From: a bacterium
GTDB lineage: Bacteria; Cyanobacteriota; Vampirovibrionia; Gastranaerophilales; Gastranaerophilaceae
Reading direction: 5' to 3'
Length of the DNA: 64,000 nt
NCBI GenBank assembly: GCA_017467605.1
Contig: JAFUSQ010000060.1
Coordinates: 27,272-91,271 of the forward strand
Of this stretch, positions 55,508 through 63,843 are shown piece by piece. A model generated the notes under the pieces. It worked only from the letters and a program-made list of their open reading frames with translations. It was not told the origin of the DNA and searched no databases. The position numbers and the translations under genes were made by a program. Numbering within the stretch: position 1 is the stretch's first letter; the number at the start of each line of letters is the position of its first letter.

Positions 55508-58500
55508 ATGGCTGAAACAGCACAACAATACGTACCGCTCCATCTGCATACGGAATATTCTTTGTTAGATGGTGCAATTAGAATAGGGGATTTGGTTAAT
55601 TTCTGTAAGGAAAAGGGGTTTCCTGCGGTTGCTATTACCGATCATGGCGTGATGTATGGGGATATGGAACTTTATACAACCGCAAAAGATGCAGGAATTA
55701 AACCTATTTTAGGTTGTGAGTTTTATGTTCATAACGGTGATATTGAGGAAAGGGATAAAAATAACAATCCTTGTTATCACTTAATTTTATTGGTTAAAGA
55801 TAAGACAGGATATCAAAATCTTATAAAACTGGTATCTGTTGCATGGTGTAAAGGCAGGTATGTCCACCCGCGTATTAATTGGGAATTATTAGAAAAACAT
55901 CATGAAGGTTTAATTTGTTGTTCTGCATGTTTAGGCGGTGAGGTTCTTCAAAATTTATTAAAAAATGATTACGAAGGAGCTAAGGCTGTAGCTCAAAAAT
56001 ATAAAGATTTGTTTGGAGAAGATTATTATATAGAACTTCAAGATCATGGACTAGATGAACAAAAACGTACAAATCCTGAACTTATCAGACTGGCAAAAGA
56101 ACTTGATTTACAGATGGTCATTACAAATGATTCTCACTATTTGAATCTTGAAGATGCTGATATGCATGACACTTTGTTATGTATGACAACCAATAGTGAC
56201 AAAGATGATCCTAATCGTTTTCATTTTCCAAACAATGAATTTTACGTTAAAACAGTTGAACAATTAAGAGATTCATTTAAGTGGCTTGATAGAGAAACAT
56301 TTGATGAATGTATTAAAAATACTGTAAGAATTGCAGATAAATGTCATTTAATGCTTGAGTTGGGGAAAAGTCCGCTCCCTGATTATAAAGTTCCATCGGG
56401 TTATACAATTGAAACTTATTTAGAATATCTGGTTCATTGCGGTTTAAAAAAAAGGTATGGAGAAATCTCTGATGATATAAAAAAACGTGCCGAATATGAA
56501 CTTGGTGTAATTGAACAAATGGGGTTTGCTGCATATTTCCTAATTACCTGGGATTTTATCCATTATGCAAAAACGAATGGTATTCCTGTCGGGCCTGGCA
56601 GGGGTTCAGCAGCAGGGTCAATTGTTGCATACGCATTAGAAATTACTGATCTTGATCCTATTAAGCATAAACTCTTGTTTGAAAGATTTTTAAATCCTGA
56701 AAGATTTACAATGCCCGATATTGATATAGATTTTTGTATTGAACGTCGTGGTGAAGTTATTGATTATGTAACAAGAAAATATGGCGAAGATAAAGTCTGC
56801 CAAATTATTACTTTTGGAACATACGCAGCAAAGGCTGCATTTAAGGCTGTTGCACGTATTTTGAAAGTTCCGTTTTCAGAAAGTAACCGACTTGCCGGAT
56901 TAATTGAACCCGCAATTGAAGTTGCATTAGCTCAAGATGATAAGGCAAAAACTCTTAAAAAAGCCATGAAATACGAAGGTTCTGAACTAAGAGCTTTGTA
57001 TGATAAAGATGAGCAAATTATGATAGATCCGACTGAGGGCAAAACTGTCGGAATGAAAAAGTTAATAGATTTAGCTGTTGGAATTGAGGGGTTAAAAAAT
57101 AATACCGGAACTCACGCGGCAGGTGTTATTATTTCTCAAAAACCGCTTGATGAAATTATTCCTGTTCAGCCTTCAAAAGACGGAATTATTCAAACCGGTT
57201 ACCCGCCTCATGATGTTACAGAAGTTTTAAGCCTTTTGAAAATGGACTTTTTAGGCTTGCGAAATATCACAACCATATATAAAACGGTTGATATGATTAA
57301 AGCTCGTCAAGGAATTCAGGTTGATATAAATAATATCCCTCTTGATGATAAACCAACGTATGAAATGCTTATGGTAGGAGATACTGACGGGGTATTTCAG
57401 TTGGAATCTCAAGGTATGAAAAACCTTGTAAAACGCCTAAGACCTGACGTATTTGAAGATTTGGGTGCGTTGGTAGCACTATTCCGTCCGGGGCCGCTAG
57501 ATTCCGGCATGGTTGATGACTTTGTTGAAAGAAAACATGGACGTCAGGCAATTACTTATGCACACCCGCTTTTAGAACCTGTCTTGAAAGATACATACGG
57601 TACAATTGTGTATCAAGAACAGATTATGCAGGTTTTTCAAATTTTGGCTGATTACTCACTGGGTCAAGCAGATATGGTTCGCCGTATGATGGGTAAGAAA
57701 AAAGTTGATGAGATGGAAAAGCAAAAAGGCTTGTTCATTGAACGTAGTGCAAAACATGGTATGAGTGCAGAACAAGCAACTAATTTGTTTAACCAAATTC
57801 TTGCATTCGCTTCATACTGTTTTAACCGAAGCCACTCTGCAGCGTATGCCTTTGTTGCATATCAAACAGCTTATTTAAAATGTCATTATCCTGTTGAATA
57901 TTTATCAGCATTATTATCAAGTGTTGCAGGTGATGCTGAAAAAACTCAGCTATATATTGAAGAAGCACTAAAGAAAGGTATAAAAGTTCTTCCGCCTGAT
58001 ATTAACCATTCACTTGCTTCTTTTACACCTGACGGAGATAATATCCGTTTCGGACTTGCTTCAATAAAACAAGTCGGCGAAGGGGTCATCGAAGATATTA
58101 TAAAAGAGCGCGAGCAAAACGGTGAATTTAAGTCTATCTATGACTATATTAAAAGAGTCGACGTAAAATGTACAAATAAAAGAACTCTTGAAGGTTTAAT
58201 TAAAGCAGGAGCTTTTTCAACGATTGAAAAAAGCCGCAAACAGTTGATGGAAAATCTTGATTATATTTGTGCAACAGCATCAAAAGAAGCAAAGCAAAAA
58301 GAATCAGGACAAGGCAGTCTTTTTGATATGCTCGGAAATTCTGAAGAAATTGACAGTGCAAAATTTAATCTTGCAGGAACAGATGAAGAATATGATGCAC
58401 GCCAAATACAGCTTTTTGAAAAAGAATTTCTAGGATTTTATGTAACAAGCCACCCACTATCAACAATTAGAGATAAATTACCGTTTTTAATGACGCATAA

Positions 58501-59053
58501 AATTTCTGAACTTCCAAATATTCCAAATGATAAAGTTGTAACAATCTGCGGACTTGTCAGCGCAACAAAACAAATACCAACCAAAAATGATCCCTCTAAA
58601 TTTATCAGATTTGTTACCATTGAAGATTTAACAGGAAAAACAGATACCCTTGCTTTTAATTCAAAAATTGCGGAATACGGTGACTTTTTGCAAGCCGAAC
58701 AAAGAATAATAGTCTCCGGGAAAGTTAGCAGAAGAAGCGAAGATGAACCGCCTATAATACTTATTGATACTGTTAAACCTGTTGATAATTCAAATATATT
58801 CACCATTAACATAAAAGATGATATGAAATTTGAAGAATTGGTACTTTTGAAACAAATGCTTTGCCAATACCAAGGCTCTGATCCTGTAATGCTTAAATTA
58901 CCGGATTTAACAGGAGAGGTCAAAATTTTGGCATCATCAATATTTTGGGTAGATTCATCAAATGACTTAATCCACACACTTGAAAAAGGATTTGGTGAAA
59001 GAATTGCAGTTTCTATAAAATCAATGGATACAGATTTGAAAGATGAAGTTTAG
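55508..59053 (+). CDS. dnaE: DNA polymerase III alpha subunit
   Basis: The 1181-aa protein starts with the PHP domain (PLHLHTEYSLLDGAIRIGDLV, TDHGVMYG), then the C-family polymerase core with GPGRGSAAGSIVAYAL, PDIDIDFCIERRGEVIDYV (catalytic Asp triad), FGTYAAKAAFKAVAR, AALFRPGPLDSGMVDDFV and GTIVYQEQIMQVFQ, the HhH region and a C-terminal OB-fold domain. The length is typical of DnaE1. This enzyme replicates the chromosome. It has a 50-base gap from the preceding gene. Confidence 0.97.
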   Translation: MAETAQQYVPLHLHTEYSLLDGAIRIGDLVNFCKEKGFPAVAITDHGVMYGDMELYTTAKDAGIKPILGCEFYVHNGDIEERDKNNNPCYHLILLVKDKTGYQNLIKLVSVAWCKGRYVHPRINWELLEKHHEGLICCSACLGGEVLQNLLKNDYEGAKAVAQKYKDLFGEDYYIELQDHGLDEQKRTNPELIRLAKELDLQMVITNDSHYLNLEDADMHDTLLCMTTNSDKDDPNRFHFPNNEFYVKTVEQLRDSFKWLDRETFDECIKNTVRIADKCHLMLELGKSPLPDYKVPSGYTIETYLEYLVHCGLKKRYGEISDDIKKRAEYELGVIEQMGFAAYFLITWDFIHYAKTNGIPVGPGRGSAAGSIVAYALEITDLDPIKHKLLFERFLNPERFTMPDIDIDFCIERRGEVIDYVTRKYGEDKVCQIITFGTYAAKAAFKAVARILKVPFSESNRLAGLIEPAIEVALAQDDKAKTLKKAMKYEGSELRALYDKDEQIMIDPTEGKTVGMKKLIDLAVGIEGLKNNTGTHAAGVIISQKPLDEIIPVQPSKDGIIQTGYPPHDVTEVLSLLKMDFLGLRNITTIYKTVDMIKARQGIQVDINNIPLDDKPTYEMLMVGDTDGVFQLESQGMKNLVKRLRPDVFEDLGALVALFRPGPLDSGMVDDFVERKHGRQAITYAHPLLEPVLKDTYGTIVYQEQIMQVFQILADYSLGQADMVRRMMGKKKVDEMEKQKGLFIERSAKHGMSAEQATNLFNQILAFASYCFNRSHSAAYAFVAYQTAYLKCHYPVEYLSALLSSVAGDAEKTQLYIEEALKKGIKVLPPDINHSLASFTPDGDNIRFGLASIKQVGEGVIEDIIKEREQNGEFKSIYDYIKRVDVKCTNKRTLEGLIKAGAFSTIEKSRKQLMENLDYICATASKEAKQKESGQGSLFDMLGNSEEIDSAKFNLAGTDEEYDARQIQLFEKEFLGFYVTSHPLSTIRDKLPFLMTHKISELPNIPNDKVVTICGLVSATKQIPTKNDPSKFIRFVTIEDLTGKTDTLAFNSKIAEYGDFLQAEQRIIVSGKVSRRSEDEPPIILIDTVKPVDNSNIFTINIKDDMKFEELVLLKQMLCQYQGSDPVMLKLPDLTGEVKILASSIFWVDSSNDLIHTLEKGFGERIAVSIKSMDTDLKDEV

Positions 59054-59060
59054 TTTAAAT

Positions 59061-59669
59061 TTATTTCAAGTCATCTGATCTAAATGTGTTGTAACCTTCA
59101 TAATGATAGCTTGCATCAATCCCTTTCATATAGACTTCTCTATTGTTTATTTCAGTTGTAAGTGCAGATTTTAGAAGCACTTTAATTTCGGTATCTTTTA
59201 TAGGACTTCTTTCCATAGCAAGTAAATAGTCTTCTTTATCAATCCTACTCCAGTCTATAACTTGTCCTAATTCTTTTTTGAGGATTAAATCAAGCCATAT
59301 ACGTGTACTTCTTCCGTTGCCTTCTCTAAATGGGTGTGCAGCATTCATTTCTACATACTTTTCTACTATTTCATCAAAATTCGATTGTGGCATAGCATCG
59401 ATATGTTCCAAAGAAGTTTTTAAGTACATAACCGGTGCAAAACGAAAATTACCTTTTGCAATATTTTCAGTACGAATTTCACCTGCGAAAGGATAAATTT
59501 CATCGAATAAATACCTATGAATTTTAGATAAACAATCAAACTTGCCGGCATCTAATTTGTCGAGATAACCGGTTTCAAAAAGAGTAATAGCTTTAGTCTT
59601 GCTAATACGTTCTTCTTCTCTTGCTAAATCTGCAGAATTTGTTAAACCAAGCTTATTTTCTAAAACCAT
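59061..59669 (-). CDS. Fic-domain protein (AMP-transferase-type)
   Basis: The 202-aa protein has the complete Fic motif HPFREGNGRSTR (His112 onward), preceded by FDEIYPFAGEIRTENIAKGNFRFAP, the flap region. Fic proteins transfer AMP or other nucleotide monophosphates to target hydroxyls and are usually held inactive by an antitoxin helix. I see no S/TxxxE(G/N) inhibitory helix in the protein and no separate FicA-like gene. The XRE gene immediately upstream (53 bases) is transcribed in the same direction and could be regulator or antitoxin. It converges on dnaE with 7 bases between. Confidence 0.88.
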   Translation of the reverse strand: MVLENKLGLTNSADLAREEERISKTKAITLFETGYLDKLDAGKFDCLSKIHRYLFDEIYPFAGEIRTENIAKGNFRFAPVMYLKTSLEHIDAMPQSNFDEIVEKYVEMNAAHPFREGNGRSTRIWLDLILKKELGQVIDWSRIDKEDYLLAMERSPIKDTEIKVLLKSALTTEINNREVYMKGIDASYHYEGYNTFRSDDLK

Positions 59670-59722
59670 AGATACCTCACGTATTTATTATAACATAGTA
59701 TGTGAATTTTGATATAAATATA

Positions 59723-59926
59723 TCAATCCGGTACATATTCTAATATATCAGAGACTTTACAATTAAAAAATTTACATAATTTATCTAATGTTTTAACACT
59801 TATATTAATATTTTTACCATTACGAATATTAGAAAGGGTTGAAGCACTTATGCCTGTAGCCATTCGAACTTCTTCTGCCCGTTTTCTGTGCTCCCATAAC
59901 AAGTCATCTAATTTGAACTCTATCAT
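59723..59926 (-). CDS. XRE-type HTH regulator, in operon with fic and divergent from a prepilin
   Basis: The 67-aa protein is nearly all HTH: LLWEHRKRAEEVRMATGISASTLSNIRNGKNINISVKTLDKLCKFFNCKVSDILEYV. This is a compact Cro/CI domain of the HTH_26 kind. It probably controls its own operon, including fic, and the divergent prepilin gene at 60041. The start codon sits inside a 19-bp palindrome (59921-59939), a natural autoregulatory operator. Confidence 0.85.
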   Translation of the reverse strand: MIEFKLDDLLWEHRKRAEEVRMATGISASTLSNIRNGKNINISVKTLDKLCKFFNCKVSDILEYVPD

Positions 59927-59987
59927 ATTATATATGATAAATTATTTACTATTAATTTGACATTAATTAGTATTAATGCTAATTAAT
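59921..59987. promoter_or_regulatory. Divergent operator region between XRE-fic operon and prepilin
   Basis: TATCATAT-TAT-ATATGATA (59921-59939) is a perfect dyad over the XRE start codon. Prepilin promoter TTGACA (59957-59962) and TAATTA (59980-59985) have 17-base spacing. The spacer and -10 are covered by a second dyad, ATTAATTAG-T-ATTAAT-G-CTAATTAAT (59962-59987), complementary in its arms and centre. Binding of the XRE protein is inferred. Confidence 0.65.
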
Positions 59988-60040
59988 TTATCATTAGTAA
60001 TAAATATATTAATAGAAAATTACAAGGAAGGCATAATAAT

Positions 60041-60700
60041 ATGAAAAAGATAATTGGTTTTACTATGGCAGAAGTTTTGATAACAATTGGCATTGTAGGA
60101 GTAATTTCAGCATTAACGATACCGACTTTAATGTTTAAAATTAATGAAAAAAGGACTGTGACAAAGTTAAAAACCACTCAATCTATATTATCGCGAGCCC
60201 TAAAAATGGCAGAAGAAGAAAATGGGGATATTGAGGGCTGGAATTTGATTGGTCACAATGAGGAGAGTGCCAAAAATGCCGCAAATAAGTTGAAACCATT
60301 TTTAAAATTGGCACTTGATTGCAGTAGTTTAACTCAAAAAAAATGTTATCCAAAAATTGATTATAAATACTTAAATGGTCGTGATTATTCTGATTTATAC
60401 AATGGTCTTGTAGGTAATTATCATATGATACTATTAAATGGCAGTGCAATAACAGTTCTGATAAGTACTTTATTGGAAGATGAAGGATTAATGCTTTTTG
60501 TAGATTTAAATGGTGAAAAGGGACCAAATGTATGGGGGAGGGATTTGTTTGCATTTACTTACTATAATCATAATTTAGCCCCTGCAGGAAATGCAAAATA
60601 TCGACCTTACAAAACCACCTGCAAATTAACAAATACGGGAGTAGGTTGTGCATATTATGTGATAAATTTTGGTAAAATGGATTATTTAAAAAATAAATAA
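60041..60700 (+). CDS. Type IV prepilin-like (pseudopilin) protein, canonical short leader
   Basis: The 219-aa protein has a normal 6-residue class III leader MKKIIG/FTMAEVLITIGIVGVISALTIPTLM. The globular part includes LFVDLNGEKGPNVWGRDLF, equivalent to the NG-x-x-GPN motif of the two other prepilins, and two Cys pairs in the last third. The short leader, without repeats, is the likely ancestral form that the other cassettes have lost. It follows an AAGGAAG site and is divergent from an XRE gene. Confidence 0.85.
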   Translation: MKKIIGFTMAEVLITIGIVGVISALTIPTLMFKINEKRTVTKLKTTQSILSRALKMAEEENGDIEGWNLIGHNEESAKNAANKLKPFLKLALDCSSLTQKKCYPKIDYKYLNGRDYSDLYNGLVGNYHMILLNGSAITVLISTLLEDEGLMLFVDLNGEKGPNVWGRDLFAFTYYNHNLAPAGNAKYRPYKTTCKLTNTGVGCAYYVINFGKMDYLKNK

Positions 60701-60754
60701 AAAAGTCTTGCAATTTATTTTTTAGCATGTAGAATAAGATAGTAACGCAGATAA

Positions 60755-60829
60755 GCGGGGGTAATTCAGTGGTAGAATGCCTCCTTGCCAAGGAGGATGT
60801 CGCGAGTTCGAGCCTCGTCTCCCGCTCCA
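60755..60829 (+). tRNA. tRNA-Gly (anticodon GCC)
   Basis: The 75-base cloverleaf begins GCGGGGG and ends CTCCCGC-T-CCA (CCA encoded). The anticodon stem and loop CCTCCTTGCCAAGGAGG contains GCC, and the T-arm GCGAGTTCGAGCCTCGT is regular. It overlaps, in antisense, the 3' end of the recombinase gene, which fits an integration site in the tRNA 3' half. Confidence 0.95.
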
Positions 60830-62283
60830 TACTTAACAAATTGATTATTTAATAGATAATTAAAGACGGAAGTAAGCTCTACGCTTACTTTTTTGTCTTT
60901 GTAAGAAAAGTTCGAACCTAACATTTTTAAGATTGCTCTTTTTTTCTTGCCGGATGCGTTCAAAAACTCTCTACGAGCGTATTTGCAGAAGTTTTCTAAT
61001 AAGTTCGAACCTTCATCAAAATTTCTACTTGTGTTGCTGATAACTTTTAATTTTTCAATCAATCTATCTTTTTCAGCATGCCATTGATTATGTCTTTCTA
61101 ACCAAAATTCTTGTGTAATATTGCCGTCAAGTTTATCCGTATATAAATTGTTTATCCTTGTTTGAAGTCTTGAAATTTGTTTTTGTATTTCTTCCATGCT
61201 TGTTTCTTCATAATCGGATTTCATTTGCCGGATTTCTCTTACCGCTTTTTTAATTTCTTCGAATAAACCATCATCCGGATCCGGAAGTTTATCTATAAGC
61301 TCTAAAAATACTTCATCAAGTTTTTCTTCTCTAATTAAATCACTCTTGCAATTTCCGCCACGCTTACCGGTACAATGATAGTAAATATATTTTCCTTTCT
61401 TTAATTCTGCCGTTAATTGGCATCCACAATAGCCACAAGTTATTAAACCGGTGTAAGCAAATTCTACATCATGAGTTCTTGCTTTACTCTGATTGAACAT
61501 TCTTTGAACTCTATTAAATGTTTCTATATCAATTATCGGAGTGTGTTTTCCGTCATATACAACTCCTTTTATCTTCATCTTGCCGATATAGAAAACATCT
61601 TTTAATACAAATAATAATCTCGGTTTTGAATACGGTTTTCCTTTATGATTAAATCCTTCATTATATAATTTCTTCCGGAGTTCATCAACGGAATATGCTC
61701 CTGAAGCATAAAGCTCAAATAATTTTTTTATGAAAACTGATTTCTCCGGATCAACATAAATTTCCTTCTTTTTCGTTTCCTTATTCGTATCATTATAATA
61801 TCCTACCGGAGCTTTGTGAGGATAGCCGCCTTCTCGTATTTTCTCCTCTCTGCCTTTCATAACTTCTTCTCTTAAGTTGTCAAGATAGTTTTTAGCAAGC
61901 AAGACTTTAAAACCATGAACAAGTTTTTCATGACTTGTTGAATTTTTACTTAAAAGAACTCTCTCTTTTACAAGGTGAATAATTAAATCAAAGTTTTGAG
62001 TTAAATCATCAAGAACAACATAATCTTTAAAGTTTCTATAAATACGGTCGGTTTTCTCAACAAGAACATCTTTTATATTATGCTGCTTAATATATGCAAG
62101 CATCTCATTATAAACTTTTCTTCCTACTTTGCCGCCGGTTTTGTTCTCAACAAAAAACTTAACTATCTTAATACCGGCTTTCTCCTCGTATTGCTTGAAT
62201 AGTTCTATTTGTGCCGGTATAGAAAAACCGGTATCTTCTTGTTTTTTAGATGATACTCTTGCGTATGCTACTGCGTATTTCAT
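60766..62283 (-). CDS. Large serine recombinase (integrase)
   Basis: The 505-aa protein has the N-terminal resolvase domain with YARVSSKKQEDTGFSIPAQ, where Ser12 or so is the nucleophile, and conserved Arg residues including EKTDRIYRN. The recombinase domain is GYYNDTNKETKKKEIYVDPEKSVFIKKLFELYASGAYSV... and the zinc ribbon is CGYCGCQLTAELKKGKYIYYHC...CKS, followed by a coiled coil. It catalyses integration and excision. Its last ~20 residues (YGAGDEARTRDILLGKEAFYH) are read from the complement of tRNA-Gly, so the native C-terminus in the free element may differ. Confidence 0.93.
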   Translation of the reverse strand: MKYAVAYARVSSKKQEDTGFSIPAQIELFKQYEEKAGIKIVKFFVENKTGGKVGRKVYNEMLAYIKQHNIKDVLVEKTDRIYRNFKDYVVLDDLTQNFDLIIHLVKERVLLSKNSTSHEKLVHGFKVLLAKNYLDNLREEVMKGREEKIREGGYPHKAPVGYYNDTNKETKKKEIYVDPEKSVFIKKLFELYASGAYSVDELRKKLYNEGFNHKGKPYSKPRLLFVLKDVFYIGKMKIKGVVYDGKHTPIIDIETFNRVQRMFNQSKARTHDVEFAYTGLITCGYCGCQLTAELKKGKYIYYHCTGKRGGNCKSDLIREEKLDEVFLELIDKLPDPDDGLFEEIKKAVREIRQMKSDYEETSMEEIQKQISRLQTRINNLYTDKLDGNITQEFWLERHNQWHAEKDRLIEKLKVISNTSRNFDEGSNLLENFCKYARREFLNASGKKKRAILKMLGSNFSYKDKKVSVELTSVFNYLLNNQFVKYGAGDEARTRDILLGKEAFYH

Positions 62284-62311
62284 GAAAAAATTTTAACATG
62301 AAAATAAAAAA

Positions 62312-62467
62312 TCAATTCTCACTCATCAAAATACTTGTTAAGTTCTTATAGAAATTCTTAACATCTTCTTGAGTAACTTTTTCTTGCTGCTTTGGCGAAA
62401 GCAGAATAAGAGTTAGCTTATCGGTAGGTTTTTTATTTACAACTTTTAATCCGGCAGCTTGTTTCAT
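62312..62467 (-). CDS. Small 51-aa protein of the integrated element
   Basis: The ORF starts at ATG 62467, overlapping the methylase stop codon (TAATG), and encodes MKQAAGLKVVNKKPTDKLTL...EDVKNFYKNLTSILMSEN. It is too short for a firm prediction. The overlap indicates co-translation with the methylase and makes it a likely real gene. Confidence 0.5.
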   Translation of the reverse strand: MKQAAGLKVVNKKPTDKLTLILLSPKQQEKVTQEDVKNFYKNLTSILMSEN

Positions 62468-63183
62468 TAGAATAAGCTCCCTTGACAAGTTGCATTATAT
62501 AAGCGGTCGCAGCTTATATCATAAAATGTTTTATCTTTCTCAATACAAATATACTTCCGTTTTAAATTATGGCAAGCAATAGCGGTTGTTCCGCTACCGC
62601 TAAAACAATCTAAAACAACATCACCTTCTTTTGTAGAATTTTCAATTAAGGTTTCAAAAATTTTTAGCGGTTTAATTGTAGGATGTTTATATAATTTTTT
62701 GTCCTTAATATTGATAGGCTCAATAAATAATGTCTTTGCTTTTTCATAGTTAGCCGGCATACAATACCCCCCCCGTCTAAAGTAAAGACAATATTCTTTG
62801 TCGGTTAGATATTTATTGTTAAATGTCGGCATAGCGTTTGTTTTATACCACCATAAGACATCAAAAGAGCAGCCGTTTTGCGTAACAAAAAAATCTAAAT
62901 AATCTATAATCTGATCTTTAGAACACCATATATAACAATTTACTTTTTCTTGTATGCGGAGAATTTCTTTGCAAAAATCTAAAGAAACACCATCTCGAAT
63001 TTCAGATAATTCATTAAAAGCGTTTTGCATCGTGCGTGTTAATTGAGAGCTTCCGCCGGCTTTTATGTTTCTATATAAATATGGTGGATCGGTCAAAACT
63101 AAATCAACAGAATTTTCCGGTATTTGTTTCAATACCTCAAAACAATCTCCATGTATTATTTTGTTTAAAAATTCGTTAATCAT
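62467..63183 (-). CDS. DNA adenine-type methyltransferase (DPPY, beta group)
   Basis: From ATG 63183 (AAGGA site) the protein is 238 aa. Motif IV TDPPYLY comes first and motif I LDCFSGSGTTAIAC later, with HPTIKPLKIFETLI between, which is the beta-group order seen in CcrM/HinfI-type N6-adenine and N4-cytosine methylases. No restriction endonuclease gene is beside it, so it is an orphan, perhaps protecting the element or regulating it. Confidence 0.85.
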   Translation of the reverse strand: MINEFLNKIIHGDCFEVLKQIPENSVDLVLTDPPYLYRNIKAGGSSQLTRTMQNAFNELSEIRDGVSLDFCKEILRIQEKVNCYIWCSKDQIIDYLDFFVTQNGCSFDVLWWYKTNAMPTFNNKYLTDKEYCLYFRRGGYCMPANYEKAKTLFIEPINIKDKKLYKHPTIKPLKIFETLIENSTKEGDVVLDCFSGSGTTAIACHNLKRKYICIEKDKTFYDISCDRLYNATCQGSLF

Positions 63184-63190
63184 TGTTTCC

Positions 63191-63391
63191 TTAATTCTCA
63201 TTAGTGTTTATATTGTTTTGTAAGCTATTGTTGAATAATGCTTCTATCATGGCTAATTCACTTATGCTCGTTTCGCCGCAAACTATTCCGATAAACCTAT
63301 ATGCTGCATCCGGATTTCTTAAAAGTTTGCTGCCGATCCGCATAAAGAATTGACTTCTCATATCTAAATGCTTATTTTCAAATTGCTGCAT
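63191..63391 (-). CDS. Small 66-aa protein of the integrated element
   Basis: ATG 63391 overlaps the previous stop (TAATG). The product MQQFENKHLDMRSQFFMRIGSKLLRN...SELAMIEALFNNSLQNN is helical, with no recognised family. It ends 8 bases before the methylase start. Confidence 0.5.
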   Translation of the reverse strand: MQQFENKHLDMRSQFFMRIGSKLLRNPDAAYRFIGIVCGETSISELAMIEALFNNSLQNNINTNEN

Positions 63392-63651
63392 TATTTCTCC
63401 CAATACTCATTCTTGACTATGCAAATAAATTCTTTTACTTGGAGCGGATGCTCATACATTGCTTCATCAAGCTCATCCCATATAATATTGAGAGTATCTT
63501 CTACAAAATTCTTTGTTCTCCGGTTGATAATCAACTTGAAACATTTTTTGAATTTGAAAATTAAATCAAGCAGCTTTACAAAGTTTGCCGGCTTCGTAAA
63601 ATCTATTCCTTCAACTTTTAACTGTTCGCATATTAGTTCTGATATAGACAT
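63391..63651 (-). CDS. Small 86-aa protein of the integrated element
   Basis: MSISELICEQLKVEGIDFTKPANFVKLLDLIFKFKKCFKL... is a helical protein starting after AGGAG. It lies between two overlapping small ORFs in the same direction. Family unknown. Confidence 0.55.
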   Translation of the reverse strand: MSISELICEQLKVEGIDFTKPANFVKLLDLIFKFKKCFKLIINRRTKNFVEDTLNIIWDELDEAMYEHPLQVKEFICIVKNEYWEK

Positions 63652-63655
63652 CTTT

Positions 63656-63745
63656 TTATCTCCTGTTTCTTCTGCGTGAATTTTTTTTAATTTTTCTTTT
63701 TCTTTTTATCTTGTTTTTGAACTGAATAATTTTATCTTTTGCCAT
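63656..63745 (-). CDS. Very small, highly basic 29-aa protein
   Basis: ATG 63745 follows a GGAGATAA site. The product is almost entirely Lys/Arg/Asn after MAKDKIIQF, so it may bind nucleic acid, or the ORF may be only a translated leader. Low confidence because of size. Confidence 0.35.
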   Translation of the reverse strand: MAKDKIIQFKNKIKRKRKIKKNSRRRNRR

Positions 63746-63747
63746 AT

Positions 63748-63843
63748 TTATCTCCTGCTTATATACATCCAAAAGGGCAGCATTATCATTCCTAAAAGTA
63801 ATCCTAATGCTAAACTGTTTATTATCGGCTTGATTATTAACAT
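63748..63843 (-). CDS. Very small 31-aa membrane protein
   Basis: The ATG at 63843 overlaps the dUTPase stop codon. MLIIKPIINSLALGLLLGMIMLPFWMYISRR is one transmembrane segment with a basic C-terminus. Small membrane proteins of this kind are common in phage operons. Confidence 0.4.
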   Translation of the reverse strand: MLIIKPIINSLALGLLLGMIMLPFWMYISRR

